Shown: positions 7,047-15,690, counted from the first letter of the stretch. The stretch is 18,468 nucleotides of DNA from Pseudomonadota bacterium (GCA_023412745.1 JAEZBZ010000112.1:1-18468), one strand, 5' to 3'. The notes: a model not told the origin generated them from the sequence alone. A program made the numbers and translations.

Positions 7047-8489
7047 ATGCGTTCGGCAAAGAGCAAGGGTTCCGCACCCGGATTACCCGGCGGGGTCTTG
7101 GCTACTGGTTTCATAGTCCTGACTTTAGTCCCATTGCTGGCAGCGCGATTGAGCGGCATCGACGCCGTCGCACCGCTGCACGAGTTCGCAACTGCTTTTG
7201 GCTTGATGGCGAGTGCTCTCATCCTGCTCCAGTTTTGGAGCTCCGGGCGGTATGAAAGTCTGTCCGGCCGCATTGGGCTCGACAGAACCATGGGCTTCCA
7301 CCGTATAGCTGCTTACGGTTTGCTGCTGTTCGCACTACTGCACCCACTTGGCTATGTGGCCTCGACATTTGTGTCCGACCCAAGTGCCGCATGGGCGAGA
7401 CTCACCGGCATGCTGGCCAGTCCACGTCTCCGGTCGGGTGTCGTTGCGCTGGTTGGATTGTGTCTGCTCGTTGCATTGGGCGCTGTGCGAGAGCGGATCG
7501 CTTGGCGATACGAAACTTGGCGCGCTTCGCATGGCCTGATGGCAGGTGCCGTAGCATTGACCGTACTGCACCATGCGCTCACTGCCGGCAGCTACAGCCG
7601 TGAAGGTCTGCTGTACTATTTTTGGATCACCGCCGCGACAGTGGCGGCAATTGCTCTGCTCAACGTGTATGCCGTTCGGCCGTGGCGCATGTGGCGGTCA
7701 AGATGGGAAGTCGAGAGCGTCGCGCCGCTCGGCCTACGCACGTGGGGCATGACGCTCATCAGGAAAGGCCCCGACCGCTTTGATTTCCGCGCCGGTCAGT
7801 TCATTTGGCTCACGCTAGCGCCCAATTCGCCCCCCTTTCACGATCATCCATTCTCAATAGCCTCGGCACCGGCCGAGCTCCCACGTTTGAAGCTCATTAT
7901 CCGCGAGGCCGGCGACTGCACCAATAGATTCGGAGAGACCGCGCCCGGCACACGGGTCGCCGTCGACGGCCCACATGGCAGCTTTTTTCTGGATCGGACG
8001 GGCAAGCGCGTGATCATGGTGGCTGGAGGCGTGGGTATCGCGCCGCTTCTGGGCATGCTCGAGGAAGCAGCATCGGAGGGCGACGGTCGGTTCTTCCACC
8101 TCCTCTATGCGGCCAGGAAACCAGACGAATTCGCCTGTATGGCACGCCTGTCCGAGCTGCAATCGCATCTAAACCTTTCGGTACGCTACTTAGTCGATAC
8201 AGATGCGCGAGCTCCCGAGTTTATCCAAGGCCCTGTCCGGCCGGAGCATGTCAACGCGGCCCTGGGTCCATCTCCACGTGACGCGATCGCATACGTCTGC
8301 GGGCCGCCCCGCATGATGGAAGATGTTACGGATGCGCTGCTGGAGTTGGGCGTGCCGGCGAATGCGATCCACTACGAGCGGTTCGATTTCGGCGCCGGCA
8401 AGGGAAGGCTCGACCGCCGGCGAAAACGACAGGCGATAGCCATACTCCTAGCGCTCGCGCTCGGAGCCGCAGTGTTCAGCCTGAGCTGA
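7047..8489 (+). CDS. Ferric-reductase-type membrane flavocytochrome b
   Basis: Membrane oxidoreductase (480 aa from this start) passing electrons from NAD(P)H through FAD to heme b and across the membrane. The N-terminal ferric-reductase domain carries the usual two His pairs for stacked hemes: H85 and H99, H162 and H175 (or H176). The FAD domain has HPFSIAS (267-273). The NAD(P) domain has GGVGIAP (327-333) and CGPPRMM (418-424). No iron-sulfur domain is present. The protein ends in Arg-rich residues and an extra hydrophobic helix (about 460-478), which is unusual for this family. ATG at 7047 is chosen; GTG 7041 and TTG 7038 are in frame just upstream, and a stop at 7002-7004 limits further extension. 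No strong ribosome site is visible. Acceptor could be ferric iron, another metal, oxygen or a periplasmic cytochrome. Confidence 0.92.
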   Translation: MRSAKSKGSAPGLPGGVLATGFIVLTLVPLLAARLSGIDAVAPLHEFATAFGLMASALILLQFWSSGRYESLSGRIGLDRTMGFHRIAAYGLLLFALLHPLGYVASTFVSDPSAAWARLTGMLASPRLRSGVVALVGLCLLVALGAVRERIAWRYETWRASHGLMAGAVALTVLHHALTAGSYSREGLLYYFWITAATVAAIALLNVYAVRPWRMWRSRWEVESVAPLGLRTWGMTLIRKGPDRFDFRAGQFIWLTLAPNSPPFHDHPFSIASAPAELPRLKLIIREAGDCTNRFGETAPGTRVAVDGPHGSFFLDRTGKRVIMVAGGVGIAPLLGMLEEAASEGDGRFFHLLYAARKPDEFACMARLSELQSHLNLSVRYLVDTDARAPEFIQGPVRPEHVNAALGPSPRDAIAYVCGPPRMMEDVTDALLELGVPANAIHYERFDFGAGKGRLDRRRKRQAIAILLALALGAAVFSLS

Positions 8490-8492
8490 TCG

Positions 8493-8771
8493 TCACTTCC
8501 TCGATAGCTCTACGAGGTAGGCGACAATCTTTGCTCGCACCTGTGCGTCGCCGGCATGGTGATTCTTGAGGAATGCGTCCAGACTTGAGGTTTTCGCTTC
8601 CTCAGTCTGTCCCTTAAGGTTTGCAGCGAGAGCGGCAGCGCGCGCGTGGCACTTGGCGCAATATTCCTTGTAAAGCGTCGCGTCTGCACGCGCCGACACC
8701 GTGAACAGCGCCATCACAATCAAAGATAAGGCGCCCATCCAAGCGCGGCGGGGATTCGGCATCATCTGCAT
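8493..8771 (-). CDS. Small secreted monoheme c-type cytochrome
   Basis: A 92-aa precursor with a signal peptide (basic NPRR, hydrophobic core 10-27, likely cleavage after SARA at 29) and a single heme motif CAKCH (38-42). The mature part is only about 63 residues, short for a class I cytochrome c, and contains no Met at all, so the distal heme ligand cannot be the usual Met. H71 or H72 (NHHAGD) is the obvious candidate. GGAG lies seven bases upstream of the ATG at 8771. The gene ends three bases from the end of the flavocytochrome gene on the opposite strand. A periplasmic electron-transfer role is clear; partnership with the flavocytochrome is inference. Confidence 0.88.
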   Translation of the reverse strand: MQMMPNPRRAWMGALSLIVMALFTVSARADATLYKEYCAKCHARAAALAANLKGQTEEAKTSSLDAFLKNHHAGDAQVRAKIVAYLVELSRK

Positions 8772-9292
8772 GGTAAGTCTCCGTCCACATGGAGCTCTTC
8801 ATTGGCTAAACGCGGAAGGTGAGTAAAGCGACATCATCTCCGAAATCAGACAAAAGCGATAATCTGATCTGTCGATCTCAAATAAGGCTTCGCCGTTTCG
8901 CCGCCCAGTTCAATCCGCGCAAACTTTGGAGCAACCTCTCCGCCCAACCCAGAGAAATTCTAGCGACAGACAGTCTTCCAAGTGGAGCAAACCATTCCTG
9001 CCCCATGCAGAGCTCCTTGAGGCGACGTCGCAAAACCCTGGCGGGAGCGGCTAACGATCCCGCGGAGTTCATCGCCGAGCAATCGCAGAGGTTCGCTCGC
9101 ACCATCGATTTCTTTTTTGTGATCGATCAATGCGCCGCAGCACTGGAGGCGTATGAGAATTTCGAACACAGGCGCTCGTACCTGGCGGGCCGGTACTCAC
9201 CATTCTCGCCATTACACGCAACGTATTGGCGGTGGCTCGGTTACGTCTGAAACAACGTAGCGGCGCTGCTACCGCGGCTCAGGAGCAAGTTC
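8772..9292. other. Intergenic region between the cytochrome c and alcohol dehydrogenase genes
   Basis: About 520 bases containing only one weak ORF (8819-9250, listed separately) and the presumed divergent promoters of the cytochrome and alcohol dehydrogenase genes. An inverted repeat with 6-bp arms ATCAGA/TCTGAT and a 12-bp spacer lies at 8845-8868, about 75 bp upstream of the cytochrome start. A partial FNR-like site (TTGTGATCGATCAA, 9117-9130) has only one good half. I could not place a convincing -35/-10 pair. Confidence 0.4.
8819..9250 (+). CDS. Hypothetical ORF, 143 codons, weak support
   Basis: Open from a GTG at 8819 with GGAAG almost touching the start; an ATG at 9005 would give a shorter 81-aa form. 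The first half has poor codon bias and looks non-coding. The second half (from about 9035) reads more like a real helical protein, with DPAEFIAEQSQRFARTIDFF and then FVIDQCAAALEAYENFEHRR, and better third-position GC. I do not recognise a family. It could be a small real gene starting at 9005, a decayed remnant, or chance. Confidence 0.3.
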   Translation: MSKATSSPKSDKSDNLICRSQIRLRRFAAQFNPRKLWSNLSAQPREILATDSLPSGANHSCPMQSSLRRRRKTLAGAANDPAEFIAEQSQRFARTIDFFFVIDQCAAALEAYENFEHRRSYLAGRYSPFSPLHATYWRWLGYV

Positions 9293-10366
9293 ATGCGCAG
9301 GATGAAAGCCGCGATCTTTGTCGAACCGGGTCGGATCGTTCTCGACGAGAAACCAATCCCTGATCCAGGTCCGCTCGATGCGGTAATCCGCATCACTACG
9401 ACAACGATCTGCGGCACTGACGTTCACATCCTCAAGGGCGAGTACCCCGTCGCCAAGGGACTGACGGTCGGACATGAGCCTGTCGGCATTGTTGAAAAGC
9501 TCGGCTCGGAGGTGCGCGGTTTCCGAGAAGGACAGCGCGTCATTGCCGGCGCCATCACCCCTTCCGGCACATCGGCGGCCTGCCTCTGCGGCTTCCATTC
9601 GCAGGACGGGGCTGGCACGGAAAGCGGCTGGAAAGCGATCGGCGGTTGGAAATTCGGCAACACCATCGACGGTGCGCAGGCCGAATATCTGCTCGTTCCA
9701 GATGCCGCCGCGAATCTTGCCCCGGTGCCGGACAGTCTCACTGACGAGCAGGTGCTTATGTGCCCCGATATCATGTCCACCGGCTTTTCTGGTGCGGAGA
9801 GGGGCGGCGTCCGCATCGGCGATGCCGTAGCCGTCTTCGCACAGGGACCGATTGGCCTTTGTGCGACAGCCGGTGCCCGGCTTATGGGCGCGACAACTGT
9901 TATCGGAGTCGAGACCGTGCCTGCACGCGCGGAAATGGCCCACCGCATGGGGGCGGACCATGTTGTCGACTTCAAAACGACGGATCCTGTGGCCGAGATC
10001 ATGCGACTGACGAACGGCCGCGGCGTTGATGTCGCCATTGAAGCGCTTGGGCGTCAGGAAACGTTCGAGTGGGCTCTTAGAGTGCTACGTCCCGGCGGAA
10101 CGCTATCGTCGCTCGGCGTTTACTCTGACGACCTTCGCATCCCGCTAGGCGCTTTTGCGGCCGGCCTCGGAGACTTCACGATCGTCTCCACGCTGTGTCC
10201 CGGCGGGAAGGAGCGCATGCGGCGCCTCATGAATGTCGTAGCGGCCAGCAAGGTGGACACGCGCCCGCTTGTGACGCATCGCTTTAAGCTTGATCAGATC
10301 GAAGCGGCCTATGATCTTTTCGCGCATCAACGCGACGGCGTCCTCAAGGTAGCCATCACGCCGTGA
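9293..10366 (+). CDS. Zinc-dependent medium-chain alcohol dehydrogenase (secondary-ADH type)
   Basis: Cytosolic MDR-family dehydrogenase (357 aa) interconverting an alcohol and a ketone or aldehyde with a nicotinamide cofactor. The catalytic-zinc ligands match the clostridial secondary ADH pattern: C40 (ICGTD), H61 and E62 (GHE), and D159 (CPDIMSTGF). The four-Cys structural zinc loop of horse-type ADHs is absent, as in that group. The Rossmann motif is AQGPIG (183-188), with Ala in place of the first Gly. The acidic E207 after the second strand suggests NAD rather than NADP, an inference. ATG 9293 has AGGAG eight bases upstream, better than ATG 9302. It lies 96 bp upstream of the HlyD-rbbA-yhhJ operon on the same strand and may be co-transcribed. 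Confidence 0.93.
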   Translation: MRRMKAAIFVEPGRIVLDEKPIPDPGPLDAVIRITTTTICGTDVHILKGEYPVAKGLTVGHEPVGIVEKLGSEVRGFREGQRVIAGAITPSGTSAACLCGFHSQDGAGTESGWKAIGGWKFGNTIDGAQAEYLLVPDAAANLAPVPDSLTDEQVLMCPDIMSTGFSGAERGGVRIGDAVAVFAQGPIGLCATAGARLMGATTVIGVETVPARAEMAHRMGADHVVDFKTTDPVAEIMRLTNGRGVDVAIEALGRQETFEWALRVLRPGGTLSSLGVYSDDLRIPLGAFAAGLGDFTIVSTLCPGGKERMRRLMNVVAASKVDTRPLVTHRFKLDQIEAAYDLFAHQRDGVLKVAITP

Positions 10367-10462
10367 TGTGCATATTCTCCTAATACTAACCTCACGGGCG
10401 CAACTTCCGCGGGCACGGGCGCGCGGGAGCTCGACTGCGTAAGGTCCAGCGAGAGAACTTGA

Positions 10463-11536
10463 ATGAAGATTGATATTGCATCACGCCGCACGTCCATCGG
10501 GATAACCATCGTCTTACTGGCCGCCGCGTATTTCGCATGGGGGCGCTTCTCGGGCAGCGGTTTGCCCCCCGGCATCGCCAGCGGCAACGGCCGTATTGAG
10601 GCCGTTGAGATTGACGTAGCAACAAAGACTGCCGGGCGGATCAAGGAAATCCTGGTCAATGAAGGGGATTTCGTCGAGGTCGGGCAGGCGTTGGCGCGCA
10701 TGGATACCGATCAGCTTGAAGCTCAACGCCGGCAGGCCGAGGCACAACTCAAACGCGCCACGATCGGGATCGACACTGCCCGCAGCCTTGTCGCCCAACG
10801 CGAAGCAGAGCGCACGGCCGCGGAGGCAGTGGTCGCGCAGCGCAAGGCTCAGCTCGATGCAGCTCAGCGTAAGCTCGCGCGATCCGAGGAGCTAGCGCGG
10901 CGGGAGACTGTTTCGCGGCAGGTTCTGGATGACGACCGAGCTACGGAGCAAGCAGCCCATGCCGCCGTAGCTGCGGCGCAAGCTCAGCGCGCCGCGACTG
11001 ACGCTGGGATAAGCGCGGCGAAAGCGCTGGTTGTTGACGCCGAGGCCGCAGCGGATGCTGCTCAGGCGGCGATCGAGAGCATTGCCACAGACATCAATGA
11101 CAGCACTTTGAAGTCCCCTCGTCCCGGACGCGTTCAGTATCGCGTTGCTCAGCCAGGCGAAGTTTTGTCGGGTGGCGGCCGCGTCCTAAATCTTGTGGAC
11201 TTGGGAGATGTGCACATGACCTTCTTCCTACCGACGGCACAGGCAGGGCGCGTCGCCATCGGTGCCGATGCGCGGATCGTGCTCGATGCGGCACCGGAGT
11301 ACGCAATTCCCGCCAAAATCAGCTTCGTGGCCAACGTGGCGCAGTTCACGCCCAAGACGGTGGAGACCGAGGAAGAACGTCAGAAGCTCATGTTCCGGAT
11401 CAAAGCGCAGATCTCGCCAGAGCTCCTGAAGAAGTACGTGGAGCACGTTAAAACCGGCCTGCCGGGCATCGCCTATGTGCGGCTGTCGCCTGATGCCGCG
11501 TGGCCCGCAAAACTACCGGCAAAGCCCCTGCAATGA
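10463..11536 (+). CDS. yhiI: HlyD-family adaptor of the RbbA-type exporter (YhiI-like)
   Basis: Periplasmic adaptor (357 aa) anchored by one N-terminal helix (about 11-26). A first lipoyl-like half (about 43-82, GRIKEILVNEGDFVEVGQ) is followed by a long Ala- and Gln-rich coiled-coil hairpin (about 84-215) and a second half with SPRPGRVQYRV and GEVLSGGGRVLNLVDL. The hairpin is much longer than in the adaptor at 3911-4960, so the two belong to different subfamilies. GAGAG lies seven bases before the ATG. Its stop overlaps the rbbA-like start (ATGA). Gene order matches enterobacterial yhiI-rbbA-yhhJ, the basis of the symbol. Substrate unknown. Confidence 0.92.
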   Translation: MKIDIASRRTSIGITIVLLAAAYFAWGRFSGSGLPPGIASGNGRIEAVEIDVATKTAGRIKEILVNEGDFVEVGQALARMDTDQLEAQRRQAEAQLKRATIGIDTARSLVAQREAERTAAEAVVAQRKAQLDAAQRKLARSEELARRETVSRQVLDDDRATEQAAHAAVAAAQAQRAATDAGISAAKALVVDAEAAADAAQAAIESIATDINDSTLKSPRPGRVQYRVAQPGEVLSGGGRVLNLVDLGDVHMTFFLPTAQAGRVAIGADARIVLDAAPEYAIPAKISFVANVAQFTPKTVETEEERQKLMFRIKAQISPELLKKYVEHVKTGLPGIAYVRLSPDAAWPAKLPAKPLQ

Positions 11537-14310
11537 CCACTATGCCTAGCTCGACTAATGGCGGCGGCGCGATCGTTGTTCGGCTCGAGAATGTCGGCCA
11601 CTCATACGGTACGACGCGCGCGCTCGAGTCGGTCACACTCGATCTGCCCGCAGGCTGCATGGTCGGTCTGATCGGGCCGGATGGCGTCGGCAAATCGAGC
11701 CTATTATCGCTGATCGCCGGCGCGCGTGTAATCCAGGACGGGCGCATCGAGGTGCTCGGCGGCAATATTTCCAATCCGCAATACCGCCAGGCCGCTTACA
11801 CGCGCATTGCCTACATGCCGCAGGGCTTCGGCAAGAATCTCTACCCGACACTTTCCGTCTTCGAGAATGTCAATTTCTTCGGTCGTCTGTTCGGCCACAA
11901 CAGGCGGGAACGCAATCGCCGCATTAGCCAGCTTCTCGAGCGCACGGGACTGGCCAAGTTTGCGGATCGGCCGGCCGGAAAGCTTTCCGGCGGCATGAAG
12001 CAGAAGCTCGGGCTTTGCTGCGCGCTGATTCATGATCCTGACCTTCTGATCCTCGATGAGCCGACAACCGGCGTCGATCCTCTGTCGCGTCGGCAGTTCT
12101 TGGAGCTGATAGACGATATCCGGCGCGATCACGATCACACGCGCATGAGCGTCATCGTCGCAACCGCATATATGGAGGAGGCAAGCCGCTTCGACTGGCT
12201 GGTCGCCATGGACGCCGGCCGGGTCCTCGCGACCGGAACCCCGCATGATCTGCTGGAACACACGGGAGCCCCCAATCTTGATGCGGCATTCATCGCGCTT
12301 CTACCCGAGGACAAGCGCCGTGATCATCACTCCGTGGTCATTCCGCCGCGGGACGCGGCGGTCGACAGCGAGATCGCCATCGACGCAGAGCATCTGACCA
12401 TGCGATTCGGCGACTTCGTCGCCGTCGACAATGTCAGCTTCCGTATTCCGCGCGGCGAGATCTTTGGCTTTCTCGGCTCGAACGGCTGCGGAAAGACAAC
12501 AACCATGAAGATGCTGACCGGCCTCCTTCCGGTCACAGAAGGCACTGCGAAACTATTCGGACGCGAGGTAAATCCCAGCGACATCGATGTCCGGCGCCGG
12601 GTTGGCTACATGTCTCAAGCATTCTCGCTCTACTCAGAGCTGACCGTTCGCCAGAACCTCGAACTTCACGCTCGGCTGTTCGACATGAGTCCAAGCGTGA
12701 TTCCTCAGCGCATCGCGGTAATGTCCGGACGCTTCGGCTTACGCGACGTTATGGATGCGCTGCCTGAAGATCTGCCGCTCGGCATCCGCCAACGCCTGTC
12801 CCTCGCCGTGGCAATGATACATTCGCCGGACATTCTCATCCTTGACGAGCCGACCTCCGGTGTCGATCCGGTCGCCCGCGATGCTTTCTGGCAAATCCTT
12901 TCGGATCTCTCGCGCAAGGACAACGTCACGATTTTCGTTTCGACGCATTTCATGAACGAGGCGGAGTTGTGCGACCGCATATCGCTCATGCATGCCGGCA
13001 AGGTTCTCGTCAGCAATACACCCGCTGCGATCATCGCGAAGCGCTCCGCGAGTTCGCTGGATGAGGCGTTCATCGCTTACCTCGAGGACGCAATCGAGCA
13101 GGAACCGGTCAAAGCTGCGCAGGCCGCAAATGTACCATCCGTCGACGAGGCGGGTGCGCCGCATCGGGCCTGGTCCAGCTTTCCTTTCCTCGATCTGCGC
13201 CGCATGCTCGCCTACACACAAAGGGAAACGCTAGAACTGCGCCGAGATCCGATCCGAGGCACACTCGCCGTACTCGGCACTGTCATCCTGATGTTCGTCA
13301 TCGGCTACGGCATCAACATGGATGTCGAAGATCTATCGTTCGCCGTTCTCGATCGCGACGACACGAGCATCAGTCGTGACTACGCACTCCAGATCGCCGG
13401 ATCCCGCTACTTCATCGAGAAGCGACCAATTACCGACTACGATGATCTGGATCGCAGAATGACAAATGGTGACATCAGTCTGGCCATCGAGATTCCACCC
13501 GGCTTCAGTCGGGATGTAGCGCGCGGAAAGAATGTGCAGATCGGGGCCTGGATCGACGGGGCCATGCCCATGCGTGCTGAGACCATCCGGGGATATGTGC
13601 AGGGAATGCACGCCAACTGGCTCACCCAAAAGGCACGTGAACAATACGGTGCGGCCTCGATCAGGGACTTCAATCTCGAGATTCGCTATCGCTACAATCC
13701 CAGCGTTCTGAGCATTGTGGCTATGGTGCCTGCCATCATGCCAATGCTCCTGCTGATGATTCCGGCGATGCTTGCCGCACTAAGCGTGGTTCGTGAAAAG
13801 GAACTCGGTTCGATCATTAATTTCTACGTCACGCCGGTGACACGCATGGAATTCCTCATCGGTAAGCAACTCCCGTACATCGCGCTTGCCTTCATGAACT
13901 TCCTGATGTTGACGGCATTTGCCATTTTTGCGTTCCGAGTGCCATTCACCGGCAGTTTCCTGACGCTCTCGGTCGCCGCCCTGCTTTATGTGATCATCAC
14001 TACCGGAATGGGGCTGGTCATCTCCTCCTTCATGAAAAATCAGATTGCAGCCCTCTTTGGTACCGCACTGATAACGCTCATTCCCGCATCCCAGTACTCG
14101 GGCGTGATCGATCCCGTGTCGTCTCTGGAGGGTGTCGGCAAACTAATCGGCCAGATCTATCCGACGACCTATTTCGTCACGATCTCGCGTGGAACATTCT
14201 CAAAGGCGCTGAGCTTCGGCGATCTCGCATCTTCCTTCATTCCGCTGCTCATAGCCATCCCGGTTATCTACGCCCTGGGAGTGATGCTTCTGAATAAGCA
14301 GGCACGGTAG
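11533..14310 (+). CDS. rbbA: RbbA-type ABC transporter fusion: two ATPase domains plus ABC-2 permease
   Basis: A 925-aa fusion, close to the 911 aa of E. coli RbbA. The first ATPase domain has Walker A GPDGVGKSS (48-56), signature LSGGMKQK (151-158) and catalytic E176. The second has Walker A GSNGCGKTT (315-323), a degenerate signature LPLGIRQ (414-420) and E439. The ABC-2 permease half starts with a helix at about 577-595, then an extracytoplasmic domain, then a helix cluster from about 725. ATG 11533 is chosen because it overlaps the adaptor stop as ATGA; an in-frame GTG at 11500 would lie inside the adaptor gene. E. coli RbbA has been described as ribosome-associated, but the adaptor and permease neighbours point to export. 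The degenerate second signature is, to my recollection, shared with E. coli RbbA. Confidence 0.95.
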   Translation: MTTMPSSTNGGGAIVVRLENVGHSYGTTRALESVTLDLPAGCMVGLIGPDGVGKSSLLSLIAGARVIQDGRIEVLGGNISNPQYRQAAYTRIAYMPQGFGKNLYPTLSVFENVNFFGRLFGHNRRERNRRISQLLERTGLAKFADRPAGKLSGGMKQKLGLCCALIHDPDLLILDEPTTGVDPLSRRQFLELIDDIRRDHDHTRMSVIVATAYMEEASRFDWLVAMDAGRVLATGTPHDLLEHTGAPNLDAAFIALLPEDKRRDHHSVVIPPRDAAVDSEIAIDAEHLTMRFGDFVAVDNVSFRIPRGEIFGFLGSNGCGKTTTMKMLTGLLPVTEGTAKLFGREVNPSDIDVRRRVGYMSQAFSLYSELTVRQNLELHARLFDMSPSVIPQRIAVMSGRFGLRDVMDALPEDLPLGIRQRLSLAVAMIHSPDILILDEPTSGVDPVARDAFWQILSDLSRKDNVTIFVSTHFMNEAELCDRISLMHAGKVLVSNTPAAIIAKRSASSLDEAFIAYLEDAIEQEPVKAAQAANVPSVDEAGAPHRAWSSFPFLDLRRMLAYTQRETLELRRDPIRGTLAVLGTVILMFVIGYGINMDVEDLSFAVLDRDDTSISRDYALQIAGSRYFIEKRPITDYDDLDRRMTNGDISLAIEIPPGFSRDVARGKNVQIGAWIDGAMPMRAETIRGYVQGMHANWLTQKAREQYGAASIRDFNLEIRYRYNPSVLSIVAMVPAIMPMLLLMIPAMLAALSVVREKELGSIINFYVTPVTRMEFLIGKQLPYIALAFMNFLMLTAFAIFAFRVPFTGSFLTLSVAALLYVIITTGMGLVISSFMKNQIAALFGTALITLIPASQYSGVIDPVSSLEGVGKLIGQIYPTTYFVTISRGTFSKALSFGDLASSFIPLLIAIPVIYALGVMLLNKQAR

Positions 14311-14313
14311 ACG

Positions 14314-15426
14314 ATGCGCCTCTCGCATGTCTTCAATCTCGGCATCAAGGAAATGCGCGGCCTCGCGCGTGACCCCGTCATGCTGATCCTGATGATCTAC
14401 TCCTTTACCGTGTCGATCTACACAGCAGCGACGGCCATGCCCGAAACGCTGAACCGTGCGGCAATCGCGATTGTCGACGAGGACCGCTCGCCCATCTCCT
14501 CGCGCATTATTATGTCGTTTTATCCGCCATTCTTCGTGCCACCGCAGATCATCACGCAAACAGAAATGGATGTCCGGATGGATGCCGGGCTCGATACTTT
14601 CGCGCTCGACATTCCGCCCAATTTCCAAAGAGATCTTTTCGCTGGCAAATCGCCGACCATCCAGCTCAATGTTGATGCGACGCGCGCCGCGCAGGCGTTT
14701 ACCGGGGGCGGGTATGTCCAGGCCATTGTGTCGGCGGAGGTCGACGAGTTCCTGACTGGTCACCGAGGTGGGGCCAGTGTGCCGGTGGAATTGGCGATTA
14801 GGACGCGTTTTAATCCCGAACTCAACAAGGGTTGGTTCGGAGCCATCTCGGAAGTGATATCGTCAATTGCCATGCTCTCTATTGTGCTCACGGGCGCAGC
14901 ACTCATTCGCGAGCGCGAGCACGGTACGATCGAGCATCTCCTGGTCATGCCAGTTACGCCGTTGGAGATCATGGTGAGTAAGGTCTGGTCCATGGGCCTG
15001 GTTGTCTTAATCGCCTCGTCGCTCTCGATACTGGTCGTTGTGCAAGTGTTGCTCAGTGTCCCCGTCGCGGGCTCACTTATCCTGTTTATAGCGGCCACAG
15101 CATTGATGCTGTTTGCGACGACGTCGCTTGGGATCTTCTTGGGGACTATCGCCGGCTCGATGCCCCAATTCGGCCTGCTGATAATGCTCGTGCTGTTGCC
15201 GCTAGAAATGCTTTCTGGTGCCATGACGCCACGCGAGAGCATGCCGGATACCATCCAGTACCTGATGCTCGTAGCGCCCACCACGCACTTCGTCATGCTA
15301 GCGCAGGGGATACTCTTTCGCGGTGCCGGATTGAACGTCGTGTGGCCGCAACTTCTAGCGCTTGGCGTTATCGGTGCGGCGCTCTTCGCCCTGGCGCTCC
15401 GCCGCTTCAGGCAGTTCCTACGTTGA
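14314..15426 (+). CDS. yhhJ: ABC-2 type permease, YhhJ-like
   Basis: Second permease of the RbbA-type exporter (370 aa; E. coli YhhJ is similar in length). One N-terminal helix (about 21-41) is followed by an extracytoplasmic domain (about 42-172) and five more helices between about 174 and 363. The cytoplasmic motif EREHGTIEHLLVMPVTPLEI (200-219) corresponds to EKELGSIINFYVTPVTRMEF in the RbbA permease half, so the two membrane parts probably form a heterodimer. It starts three bases after the rbbA-like stop, with no room for its own promoter. Confidence 0.94.
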   Translation: MRLSHVFNLGIKEMRGLARDPVMLILMIYSFTVSIYTAATAMPETLNRAAIAIVDEDRSPISSRIIMSFYPPFFVPPQIITQTEMDVRMDAGLDTFALDIPPNFQRDLFAGKSPTIQLNVDATRAAQAFTGGGYVQAIVSAEVDEFLTGHRGGASVPVELAIRTRFNPELNKGWFGAISEVISSIAMLSIVLTGAALIREREHGTIEHLLVMPVTPLEIMVSKVWSMGLVVLIASSLSILVVVQVLLSVPVAGSLILFIAATALMLFATTSLGIFLGTIAGSMPQFGLLIMLVLLPLEMLSGAMTPRESMPDTIQYLMLVAPTTHFVMLAQGILFRGAGLNVVWPQLLALGVIGAALFALALRRFRQFLR

Positions 15427-15690
15427 TCAAGCGCAGGAATTGGCGACAGGAGAATTCACAGGTCAGCCACACTTGGTTCATTGGTTGGGGACATGCTCCG
15501 ACGACATATCGAAAGTTCGCGACCACCGGATTCATTCCTTAGTGGCCTGAAGTATGTCGCATGGCTCCCTGTATGCAACGCTCAATGCGCGCAGCACCGG
15601 CCTCACATTGCCCTCGGCTGCGCTGCGGCCTAGAACTTCGCCCATCATGAGCCACTCGCGGGCTCCCCTTCAGCGCCACGGCACAAGCCC

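Noticed and set aside
9117..9130. FNR/FixK-like site TTGTGATCGATCAA upstream of the alcohol dehydrogenase
   Set aside because: Only the right half matches TTGAT-N4-ATCAA; the left half has two mismatches, and the site is over 160 bp from the start codon.
11500..11532. Upstream GTG start extending the RbbA-like protein by 11 residues
   Set aside because: It lies wholly inside the adaptor gene, while ATG 11533 forms a standard ATGA overlap with the adaptor stop.
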